DNA from: Paradesulfitobacterium ferrireducens
Lineage (GTDB): Bacteria > Bacillota > Desulfitobacteriia > Desulfitobacteriales > Desulfitobacteriaceae
Assembly (NCBI RefSeq): GCF_017310645.1
Contig: NZ_JAFLRH010000017.1
Coordinates: 62,001-126,000, forward strand
Reading direction: 5' to 3'
Length of the DNA stretch: 64,000 nt
The stretch's first letter is position 1. Every line of letters starts with the position of its first letter. The notes under the pieces are model-generated. The model did no database searches and was not told the origin of the DNA. It worked only from the letters and a program-made list of their open reading frames with translations. Below, piece after piece: positions 57,360 through 64,000 of this stretch. Both the position numbers and the translations under genes were made by a program.

Positions 57360-58607
57360 TTAACTGTGGGCTACTTGAGGAAGGGGCTCCTCTCCTTGGG
57401 CCGCCCCGTTAACAATCCGGTTCCTCAGTTCTCCGATCATCGCGGGCACATTAATCTGCATTGGGCATCTTTCCATGCAGCGCCCACAGCGCAGACAGGT
57501 ATAGACCAGCGGGGCTGCTTTTTCCAATCCTCCGGAGACAAAGGCAGTCCAGACGGCACCGATCCCACTCAGGTAGGTGTGCCCGAAATGCCCGGCTGTT
57601 ACTTGGAACACCGGACATTCATACATACAGCCACCACAGCGCAGGCAATGCAAAGCTTGGCTGAACTTTTCATCCTTGGCCATCTCGCTGCGCCCGTTGT
57701 CCACAAAGATCACATAAAATTCCTTGGGACCGTGGGCCCCATAAGTGGTCACTTTTTCAATGTCACCGGTCTTGCTGGGACCGCTGACAATGTTCACATA
57801 CCCGGGGACCCCGTATTGGGCATAGCGCCAGGTCACTTCCGCCGTTTTCATCGCTTCCTGGAACGTAGGCACGATCTTTTCAATCCCCACCATCACAATA
57901 TGCACAGGGGGAGCGCCGCTGGCCAGCCTGACATTGCCCTCGTTCTCGATAATGACCATGGCTCCGGTATCTGCGGCCACGACATTGGCGCCGCTGATCC
58001 CCACATGGGCGCTGAAGTATTTCTCGCGCAGGAATTCCCTGACCACACCGACTTCCTCTGCGATTTCCGGAGGAACGTCCTTATTAAAGAACTTGGAGAA
58101 GATCTCGGCCACCTGCTCCCGGGGCACATGAATCGCCGGGGAGAGAATGTGCATAGGGCGGTCTTTCTTCAGCTGGAGGATGAATTCCCCTAAATCCGTC
58201 TCCCATACTTCATTGCCCTTCTCTTCCAGGTACTCGCGCAGGTGCAGCTCTTCCCCCAGCATGCTCTTGCCTTTGACCACAGTTTTCCCGGTTCCGATGA
58301 TCCCGGCGGCAATTTCCAAGGCCTGCTGCCGGTCCCTGGCGTAGAAGGCCTTTCCTTTATTGCGCTCCACGGAAGCCATGGCCTGGGCCAGCAGCTCAGA
58401 ATTATTGGCCATGGCCTGGGTCTTGATTTCACGCACTTCTGCGGCCATTTCGGGGGTATGAGGGAATCTTTCCAAGCTCTCCGCAACCGTGCTCCGGTAG
58501 GCTTTCACCGCTCGGGTAATGGCCGTGTTAATATGTTGGTCCTTGCTGGCTTTATTTAGATTCTGGGTATAATCATTAAATTCTTTTTGCAAATCGATTT
58601 TCATCAT
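57360..58607 (-). CDS. lutB: LutB-like LUD-domain iron-sulfur protein
   Basis: This 415-residue protein has a LUD domain (about 70-295, with GISGANVVAADTGAMVIIEN) and two C-terminal 4Fe-4S motifs (CLRCGGCMYECP and CLRCGRCMERCP). In B. subtilis LutB is part of the LutABC L-lactate oxidation complex. Here it follows a LutA/HdrB-like gene by a 4-bp overlap, while no LutC gene is seen in the window. The pair probably transfers electrons from an organic acid or between quinone and soluble carriers; the substrate is not proven. A terminator follows. Confidence 0.88.
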   Translation of the reverse strand: MMKIDLQKEFNDYTQNLNKASKDQHINTAITRAVKAYRSTVAESLERFPHTPEMAAEVREIKTQAMANNSELLAQAMASVERNKGKAFYARDRQQALEIAAGIIGTGKTVVKGKSMLGEELHLREYLEEKGNEVWETDLGEFILQLKKDRPMHILSPAIHVPREQVAEIFSKFFNKDVPPEIAEEVGVVREFLREKYFSAHVGISGANVVAADTGAMVIIENEGNVRLASGAPPVHIVMVGIEKIVPTFQEAMKTAEVTWRYAQYGVPGYVNIVSGPSKTGDIEKVTTYGAHGPKEFYVIFVDNGRSEMAKDEKFSQALHCLRCGGCMYECPVFQVTAGHFGHTYLSGIGAVWTAFVSGGLEKAAPLVYTCLRCGRCMERCPMQINVPAMIGELRNRIVNGAAQGEEPLPQVAHS

Positions 58608-59587
58608 TTTACCCCCCTATAGAGGAACTCAATCAAATCCTCGATCCCTGTCTGGCTGCCTTTTTCCTGAGCTCCTTCCAGAGCGGAGAGACAATAGGGG
58701 CAGGCTGTGAGTATTACTTCGGCCTCTGTTTGCTCCAGCTCGGCTACCCGGCGCCCGGCAATGGTATGGGAGACTTCCGGGAATAAAAGCTTGCTCGGGC
58801 CGCCGCAGCAGGTGGTCCACTTGCCTTTGCACTCCGGTTCCCGGATTTCCGCGCCTACAGAACTTAAAATATCTCTTAACTCTTGTTCAATGTTCAGCTC
58901 ACGGGCTAAACGGCAGGAATCATGAATCACTACCGGTTTATTGAAGGAAGCGGCTGGAAGTTTGTGCCTTTGTTCCCAAACCAATTCAACAAAAGTTTTA
59001 ACCTCGTATTTGAAATCTCCTAAAATTTTAGGATAAATAAATTTAAAAACTTCAGCCGCATGGGGAGACAGGCAGACAATGGTTTTGGCTCCGCTCTGTT
59101 TGATGACGTTGGCCACCCGGGGCGCGTACTCCTGAAGATCCTGCCAGTACCCGAGCTCATACAGCAAGGCCCCGCTGTAAAGTTCTTGCTCCCCGCCATA
59201 GCAAAGATCATACCCTAATTTTTGCAGGATAACGGCCGCTTTATAGGAGACCGCATTGTATCTATCTTTATCTTTGGCCAGCACGGATGCATACATTTTT
59301 TCCGCACTGATCCCGGCTTTATTCAAAAGGTTGCGCGCGCCCATCATCAGGGAAAACCCTTTGCTCCCCTGGTCGACATAGGTCATGGTTTTCACGAGGG
59401 AATCAATAAAGGGCAACAGCTGATACTCTCCTCCTGTGTAAAAGAGCATTTCCCCCCTCGCCGGTAAATTCAAGGCCTTGGCCCAGGAGGAGATCTCTGA
59501 GCCCTTGAGGGCCAGGGGGTTGCCATGCTTCACAATATTGCCGCGTATGATTTCCAGTACCGGTGGCAACTTCATTTCGACTGCCAT
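58604..59587 (-). CDS. CCG-domain (Fe-S) protein, LutA/HdrB-like
   Basis: This protein of about 327 residues starts at ATG 59585-59587 behind AAGGTGGG. The C-terminal half has one complete CCG motif (TTCCGGPSKLLFPEVS) preceded by HDSCRLAREL and followed by CPYCLSAL. The first motif, normally CCG, is degenerate here (LCYGGEQELYSG). CCG domains bind an unusual 4Fe-4S cluster in HdrB, LutA and GlpC. The first site may thus be inactive or bind something else. It overlaps the lutB-like gene by 4 bp, so the two are coupled. Confidence 0.82.
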   Translation of the reverse strand: MAVEMKLPPVLEIIRGNIVKHGNPLALKGSEISSWAKALNLPARGEMLFYTGGEYQLLPFIDSLVKTMTYVDQGSKGFSLMMGARNLLNKAGISAEKMYASVLAKDKDRYNAVSYKAAVILQKLGYDLCYGGEQELYSGALLYELGYWQDLQEYAPRVANVIKQSGAKTIVCLSPHAAEVFKFIYPKILGDFKYEVKTFVELVWEQRHKLPAASFNKPVVIHDSCRLARELNIEQELRDILSSVGAEIREPECKGKWTTCCGGPSKLLFPEVSHTIAGRRVAELEQTEAEVILTACPYCLSALEGAQEKGSQTGIEDLIEFLYRGVK

Positions 59588-59793
59588 CAAGCCCACCTTC
59601 CTTCCGTTTCCGTTCGCTGTTTTCTTCTGTCTTTGTTTGATCCTTTGCTGCAGATAAAAAGTATTTTACCTTACCATTAAAGCAAAAAACAAGAAGGAAA
59701 GTAAACTGTATTTGGCCATGTATTATGTATTCACATTTAATTTTTTTATACAATTTGGAATGCGTTTGGGCATGAAGTTGCGGATTGGATACG

Positions 59794-60276
59794 CTACTTA
59801 TGATACGGTTCCCCCCGGCTAATCTTAAACGCCCGGTAAAGCTGCTCCAGCAAAACCAGCCTCATCAGCTGATGGGGAAAGGTTAGCTTGGAAAAGGACC
59901 AGCGCAGGTCGCATCGTTCTCTAACTGATGAAGATACCCCTAATGACCCGCCGATAATAAAAGCCACGTTTGAGCGCCCACTTAACGCCAGCTCTTCCAG
60001 CATGTGCGTAACACCGGGCGAGTCCAGCTGCTTGCCCTCAAGATCCAATAGGATCACATATTCTTGGGGGGAGATCGCCCGTAAAATCCGCTCCCCCTCC
60101 TGGGCTTTAACCCGCTCTTCTTCAGCAATGGATAAGCGCTCCGGGCAGGGTTCATCCGGGACTTCGAGCATCTCCAGACGGGTAAAGGGACCAAGGCGCT
60201 TTAAGTATTCCCTGATCCCCTCCTGCAAATATTTTTCGCGGACTTTACCCACAGTCACGATTTTTATTTGAAGCAT
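59794..60276 (-). CDS. rlmH: 23S rRNA pseudouridine-1915 N3-methyltransferase
   Basis: This 160-residue SPOUT enzyme has the trefoil-knot SAM site IIGGSLGVSSSVRERCDL and the C-terminal LTFPHQLMRLVLLEQLYRAF and SRGEPYHK signatures. It methylates pseudouridine 1915 in helix 69 of 23S rRNA. ATG start. It lies 2 bp after htrA, in the conserved walJ-htrA-rlmH order of many Firmicutes. Confidence 0.96.
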   Translation of the reverse strand: MLQIKIVTVGKVREKYLQEGIREYLKRLGPFTRLEMLEVPDEPCPERLSIAEEERVKAQEGERILRAISPQEYVILLDLEGKQLDSPGVTHMLEELALSGRSNVAFIIGGSLGVSSSVRERCDLRWSFSKLTFPHQLMRLVLLEQLYRAFKISRGEPYHK

Positions 60277-60278
60277 AA

Positions 60279-61439
60279 CTAGGATTTAAGCTCTCCGAGC
60301 ACAACTTTCACGTCCTTGCTTGTGCCCTGCCGGAAATAAGTCACGGTAATCGTATCGCCCGGTTTATACTTAAACAATTCGTGAGTCAGTTCCAGAGAAT
60401 TGCTGATTTCAATTCCATTGATCTTTGTCAGCACATCCCCGGCTTTAATCCCCGCTTTGTCGGCTGGTCCGCCTAAGGAAACCTGGGCCACCAAAGCTCC
60501 GGCCGGCCACCCTCTCTGCGAGGCGTACTCAACCGTGTAGCGGTCATCGATCTGAACCAGGAGTCCAGGGTGGCTGGCATATCCTTTGGCTATCAACTGT
60601 TGGACTGTGGGCATGGCATCGGAAATAGGAATGGCGAAACCCATCCCTTCGAACCCGGGTTCCTGATTCTTAGCGGAGTTAATCCCGATGACCTGCCCCT
60701 GGGAGTTAACCAAAGGCCCTCCGCTGTTGCCGGGGTTAATTGCAGCATCGGTCTGAATTAGGTTAAAGCTGGATTCTCCCTGAAGCATTAAGAAGCGATT
60801 AGTGGCTGAAACCACTCCGGTCGTGACCGAGCGGGCAAATTCCTGTCCTCCCGGGTTCCCGATTGCCACCACCGGTTCCCCCACCTGGAGCTTGGTCGAA
60901 TCCCCGAGATGTACGGCCGTCAGATTCTTGGTATCATCAATCTTGACCACGGCTAAGTCTGTGCGTGCATCGGCGCCGATGATTTTGGCATTCAGATTGC
61001 GCCCGTCGGCTAAACTGACGACAACCTTTTCCGCCTTTTCGATCACGTGGTTATTGGTGACAATATACCCGTTTTTGGCATCCACGATAAAACCTGACCC
61101 GCTGCCCGCTTCGGCCAGTCCCGACCCGCCGAAAAAGCCTCCTTGGGTCTGAAAGTTGGCGATACCTACGACTGCCGGGCCTACTGCTTTGGCAATCTCC
61201 ACTACCGGAAAGCTGGCTGAATTGGGGTTAACACTTACAGGCGGAGCACCGCTTTGTCCCAAAACTACCGTTTGCTGCGGGTTGGCGCCCTGCTGGCGGC
61301 TATAAAGGTTTTGGGCCAAAGAGCCGCCGATCAGCCCGCCTATAAGCGCACTAATGAGCGCGACCACAATCAGCGGAAAGGAACGCGGTTTCCGTCCGTT
61401 GTGGTAATTTGAGTAATTGGAATTGTCATAATAGCTCAT
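60279..61439 (-). CDS. htrA: HtrA/DegP-family serine protease with PDZ domain
   Basis: This 386-residue protein has one membrane anchor (about 20-42), a trypsin-like domain with the triad His in VTNNHVIE, Asp in DARTDLAVV and Ser in NPGNSGGPLVNS, and a C-terminal PDZ domain (about 285-380, GPADKAGIKAGDVLTKINGIEI). It faces outside the membrane and degrades or chaperones misfolded envelope proteins. AGGAGG site. Operon with the walJ-like gene upstream and rlmH downstream, as in the Bacillus walRK region, but no WalR/WalK is seen here. Confidence 0.95.
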   Translation of the reverse strand: MSYYDNSNYSNYHNGRKPRSFPLIVVALISALIGGLIGGSLAQNLYSRQQGANPQQTVVLGQSGAPPVSVNPNSASFPVVEIAKAVGPAVVGIANFQTQGGFFGGSGLAEAGSGSGFIVDAKNGYIVTNNHVIEKAEKVVVSLADGRNLNAKIIGADARTDLAVVKIDDTKNLTAVHLGDSTKLQVGEPVVAIGNPGGQEFARSVTTGVVSATNRFLMLQGESSFNLIQTDAAINPGNSGGPLVNSQGQVIGINSAKNQEPGFEGMGFAIPISDAMPTVQQLIAKGYASHPGLLVQIDDRYTVEYASQRGWPAGALVAQVSLGGPADKAGIKAGDVLTKINGIEISNSLELTHELFKYKPGDTITVTYFRQGTSKDVKVVLGELKS

Positions 61440-61457
61440 GACCGGTTTTCCTCCTCT

Positions 61458-62267
61458 TTAGTTTTCGCGCAGTAGAATTAATTCGTGAGGTGTATAACGG
61501 GGGGCCACCCGCAAGCGCAGGTCCTTATTCTTTCGGATAGAGCGGGATGTGCGCAAGGCCTGAACCACGGTCGAAAGAGCAAGCTCAGGCGTATTATTTT
61601 CCTCGCTTAAATGAGCCAAAACCACTCTTTGGGTATTGTCTTCAATCCATTCCAGAAGCCCTTCGGCCAGCTGCCGGTTGTCCAAGTGTCCGAAAATGCC
61701 GCTGATTCTTTTCTTCAGATACCAGGGATAAGACCCGTGCCACAGCCTGTCTTCATCGTGATTGGCTTCCACAATCAAGGCATCACATCCTTTTAATGAG
61801 CGATGCATCTCTTCGGTAATCGTGCCGCTGTCCGTGGCAATTCCCAAAGCCAGCACCTTTTGATCAGGCCGGCGGCGTTCAATGCGCAGACCATAGCTTT
61901 CCCGGCTGTCATGAGACGTAGCAAACATTTCGATAGCTAAACCGGCGCAGTTAAACTTAGTGTTTACAGCTACGCGTTGATTATCCGCCAATTTTCCGAC
62001 AGACTGCTCCATTTCCTGCCAAATAGCCGGAGAGGTATAGACCGGGATTTTTAATTTGCGGGCCAAAGCGCCGACCCCTTTAATATGGTCATTATGTTCG
62101 TGAGTGACGATAATCCCTTCGATCTCAGCCGGCGCCACCTTCAGCAATTCCAGGTTATGTAGCAGGCTCTTCATGCTGATGCCCGAATCGACCAGCAAAC
62201 TGCGTTTGCCTTCCCCGACTAAAATGGCATTGCCCGAACTTCCGCTAGCCAACGTTGCAAAATGCAA
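61458..62267 (-). CDS. walJ: metallo-beta-lactamase-fold hydrolase (WalJ/YycJ-like)
   Basis: This 269-residue protein has the binuclear metal motif THEHNDHIKG, a GSSGNAILVGE start, EANHDEDRL and HLSEENNTPELA. This is the YycJ/WalJ group, linked in Firmicutes to DNA replication and cell-wall homeostasis and proposed to be a nuclease. The start is TTG with GGAGGAG about 10 bp upstream. First in the walJ-htrA-rlmH order. The TPR gene lies 23 bp before it. Confidence 0.92.
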   Translation of the reverse strand: MHFATLASGSSGNAILVGEGKRSLLVDSGISMKSLLHNLELLKVAPAEIEGIIVTHEHNDHIKGVGALARKLKIPVYTSPAIWQEMEQSVGKLADNQRVAVNTKFNCAGLAIEMFATSHDSRESYGLRIERRRPDQKVLALGIATDSGTITEEMHRSLKGCDALIVEANHDEDRLWHGSYPWYLKKRISGIFGHLDNRQLAEGLLEWIEDNTQRVVLAHLSEENNTPELALSTVVQALRTSRSIRKNKDLRLRVAPRYTPHELILLREN

Positions 62268-62290
62268 GTGGATTTCTCCTCCTCAAAACC

Positions 62291-62923
62291 TCATTTTCCG
62301 TTCAAAGAAGCCTGCAGTTCCCCCTGGGCGGCCGCGATCAAGCTCTGGAGCATTTGTTTGTTCTGATCCGACGGGCTGTTGTTCAGGGCCTGCTGCCACA
62401 CTCGCATCGCTGTGGCGTAGTCTTTTTTGGCATCATAGAGGAACCTGCCGTAATTTACCAAAGCCGGATAGAAATTGGGGTTCTCGCTTAAGGCCGCTTG
62501 AAAACCGGATTCAGCCAGCTCATTGTTCCCGGCATAAAAAGCGGCAGTCGCCATATCCACCGTGATGCTAATATCTTTTTTCCCTTTAAGAGCCGCTTGG
62601 TAGGCAGCAATCGCCTGTTCCAGATATCCCTTGGCATCAGCCGGCGCCAAGTCGAAAGCCGCCGTCCCCAGATCATAATAGGTATTGCCCAGCTGAGTCT
62701 GGAGTTCAAGATTGTCCGGATTAGACTTGGCCGCTTCCGTTAAAGCTTGAGCCCGGCTTTTGAGGTCCGCAAACTCCTGGGCCGGGTCATAGGTATTCGC
62801 CGCCGAAGGAGTAGCCTGTGGAGTTCCTCCCCCGTAGAAATAGCTGAAAACAGGAAGCCCCACCATACTTAGAGTAATTACGCCAACGATAATTATGGCT
62901 CCCAAGCGGTGCCTGCGTTTCAA
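62291..62923 (-). CDS. membrane-anchored tetratricopeptide-repeat protein
   Basis: This protein of about 210 residues starts at TTG 62921-62923, 6 bp from GGAGGG; an in-frame ATG adjacent to that site and a GTG upstream are poorer. One N-terminal membrane segment (about 5-25), then a linker and TPR-like helix pairs (about 60-185; NPDNLELQTQLGNTYYDLG, ALSENPNFYPALVNYGRF). TPRs are protein-interaction scaffolds. It probably faces the extracytoplasmic side and may assist envelope processes with the HtrA-like protease downstream. No further function can be read. Confidence 0.82.
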   Translation of the reverse strand: MKRRHRLGAIIIVGVITLSMVGLPVFSYFYGGGTPQATPSAANTYDPAQEFADLKSRAQALTEAAKSNPDNLELQTQLGNTYYDLGTAAFDLAPADAKGYLEQAIAAYQAALKGKKDISITVDMATAAFYAGNNELAESGFQAALSENPNFYPALVNYGRFLYDAKKDYATAMRVWQQALNNSPSDQNKQMLQSLIAAAQGELQASLNGK

Positions 62924-62945
62924 AACCATCCCTCCAATTTTCACC

Positions 62946-64000
62946 CTAATCTAAGCGCCATTTGCGAATTTCACAGCGAATGTCGTAATAAGAGGTGCTC
63001 TTACCCAAATCAGACAACTCCGATTCAATCAGCTGATTTACCCCAAACCCTTCAGCGGTAGCCCCTTCGGGTACAACCACGGTTTCCGGGTGAATAGCCT
63101 CCGATACGGTCACCAGCGCCTTAAGCTGCCCCGCCTTGGTCTCCACTACTGCCCAGTCGCCGGAACGCAACCCACGTTTCTCAGCCAATTCAGGATGAAT
63201 ATAGAGGGTAAAGCCGTTTTCGTCCTGAAACTGGGAATGCAGCCCCTTAGCCGGATGCGGAGTGACCAGATACCAAGGGAATTCACGCGCATCCTGGCGC
63301 CGGCCGGCAGGGACAAAGGCTGCCACCGCGTCCCCGGCCTCTGCTAAGGCCTGCTCGCTGGCCAATTCTATTTTACCGCTGGGAGTGGAAAATTTCTTTT
63401 CAGCCCAGGCGACCGTGGGGATATAAGGAGCATGCAGCGCGCCTTGGCTCAATTTTTCAAGTGTTATCCCGTCCGTTTCCTCTAAGGGGGCAAGGATATA
63501 TTCCAGCCACTCGCGCGCTGAATAAGGAAAATCCTGTTCCAGCCCCAGCCTTCGGGCTAATTCCGTAAAAATCTCCGGCTCCGGCCGGGCTTCGGCTTGA
63601 GGCTTCAGCACTGGCTGAGCGTATTGGATCATAGGACCCCAGGAGGTGTAAATCAAATCTTCTTCTTCAAAGACCGTAGTTACGGGAAGCACGAGATCGG
63701 CCTGGCGCGCCGTTTCGGACATGACCGTATCCAGGACAACCTTAAACGGAATCCTGTGCCATACCTCCCGCCACAACACAGAATTGGGCTGCTGCACCAA
63801 AGGGTTGGAGCGGGTGACCACGGCCAATTCAATCGGAGGCTCGGCATTGGCCAACGCTTCTGCCAAACGGGCATGGGGAATCAGGCGCGCCTGATAACGT
63901 TCCGGCGGCAGGAGAAGAGTGCGCAGGCGGCCGCGATGGTACTGATGCCCGTATTGCACCCCGGCACCGGAGACCCCGACGTTGCCTGTGAGCGCAGCCA
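62946..64000 (-). CDS. molybdopterin oxidoreductase, C-terminal part (runs off window)
   Basis: The frame is open to the right edge and encodes the last 350 or so residues of a DMSO-reductase-family molybdenum/tungsten enzyme: LTGNVGVSGAGVQYG, DTVMSETARQADLVLPVTTVFE-type text (read in two blocks), an ALxxLGLEQDFPYSAREWLEY segment and a molybdopterin-binding C-terminal domain (HPELAEKRGLRSGDWAVVET). The 5' half with the iron-sulfur motif and active-site residue is outside the window, so the substrate (formate, nitrate, polysulfide or other) cannot be assigned. It ends 23 bp before the TPR gene. Confidence 0.9.
   Translation of the reverse strand, partial: AALTGNVGVSGAGVQYGHQYHRGRLRTLLLPPERYQARLIPHARLAEALANAEPPIELAVVTRSNPLVQQPNSVLWREVWHRIPFKVVLDTVMSETARQADLVLPVTTVFEEEDLIYTSWGPMIQYAQPVLKPQAEARPEPEIFTELARRLGLEQDFPYSAREWLEYILAPLEETDGITLEKLSQGALHAPYIPTVAWAEKKFSTPSGKIELASEQALAEAGDAVAAFVPAGRRQDAREFPWYLVTPHPAKGLHSQFQDENGFTLYIHPELAEKRGLRSGDWAVVETKAGQLKALVTVSEAIHPETVVVPEGATAEGFGVNQLIESELSDLGKSTSYYDIRCEIRKWRLD

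Overview
The window comes from a spore-forming anaerobic Firmicute, most likely a Peptococcaceae/Desulfitobacteriaceae-type clostridium. This is inferred from gene content and order, not from a database match. Evidence: sporulation and germination genes (spoIID, spoIIQ, spo0F, sleB-ypeB), a flavodiiron protein flanked by rubredoxins, a molybdopterin oxidoreductase, a RACo-like corrinoid activator, and a gene order from murA to argS that follows the Bacillus subtilis murAA-atp-glyA-ywl-prfA-rpmE-fbaA-spo0F-pyrG-rpoE-argS region. Coding density is high, almost everything from 18 kb onward is on the minus strand, and GTG/TTG starts are common.

Left part (1-11.4 kb). An O2/NO-detoxifying rubredoxin-flavodiiron-rubredoxin group comes first. 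Then two diverged copies of a c-di-GMP/chemotaxis cassette lie on the minus strand. Copy 1 is a c-di-GMP-I riboswitch plus terminator, cheW, a methyl-accepting chemotaxis protein (MCP) and an HD-GYP phosphodiesterase. Copy 2 has the same riboswitch, a truncated cheW, a second MCP with a different sensor, and a truncated HD-GYP gene. The copies share a 1,362-bp stretch that appears identical. They are separated by an AT-rich insert holding an AAA/DUF4143 ATPase and a small partner ORF. Upstream of each riboswitch lie relics of a soluble MCP and a small ORF broken by a poly-G tract (8 versus 20 G).

Middle part (11.4-31 kb). A universal stress protein, a YeiH-type exporter, a DsrE-like/RACo-like pair with a divergent LysR regulator, spoIIQ, an O-antigen-ligase-like gene, spoIID, murA, a YwmB-like gene, the complete F1Fo ATP synthase operon (atpZ-atpI-atpBEFHAGDC) and wecB.

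Right part (31-64 kb). A housekeeping run: comEB, upp, glyA, ywlG, rpiB, ywlE, mntP, ywlC, prmC, prfA, yqhQ, rpmE, an M23 peptidase, glpX, transaldolase, fba, a Cys-rich protein, spo0F, alr, a FemABX protein, pyrG, rpoE, argS, ywiB, ypeB and sleB. It is followed by a radical SAM gene, two gene relics, a lutB/lutA-like pair, rlmH, htrA, walJ, a TPR protein and the 3' end of a molybdopterin oxidoreductase. pyrG has its own promoter and a leader terminator inside the rpoE-pyrG gap.

Intergenic repeats are the most unusual part. Heptamer repeats of the GGAGTCA/TGACTAC/TCTCCTG type occur at many sites from 30 to 43 kb. A family of four 190-430 bp interspersed elements (30.3, 35.7, 41.5 and 53.0 kb), plus a fragment at 37.2 kb, has inverted-repeat ends that differ in sequence between copies but stay complementary within each copy. 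In one copy the core is inverted relative to its flanks, and the fragment encodes the last residues of PrmC. I cannot assign this family to a named class.
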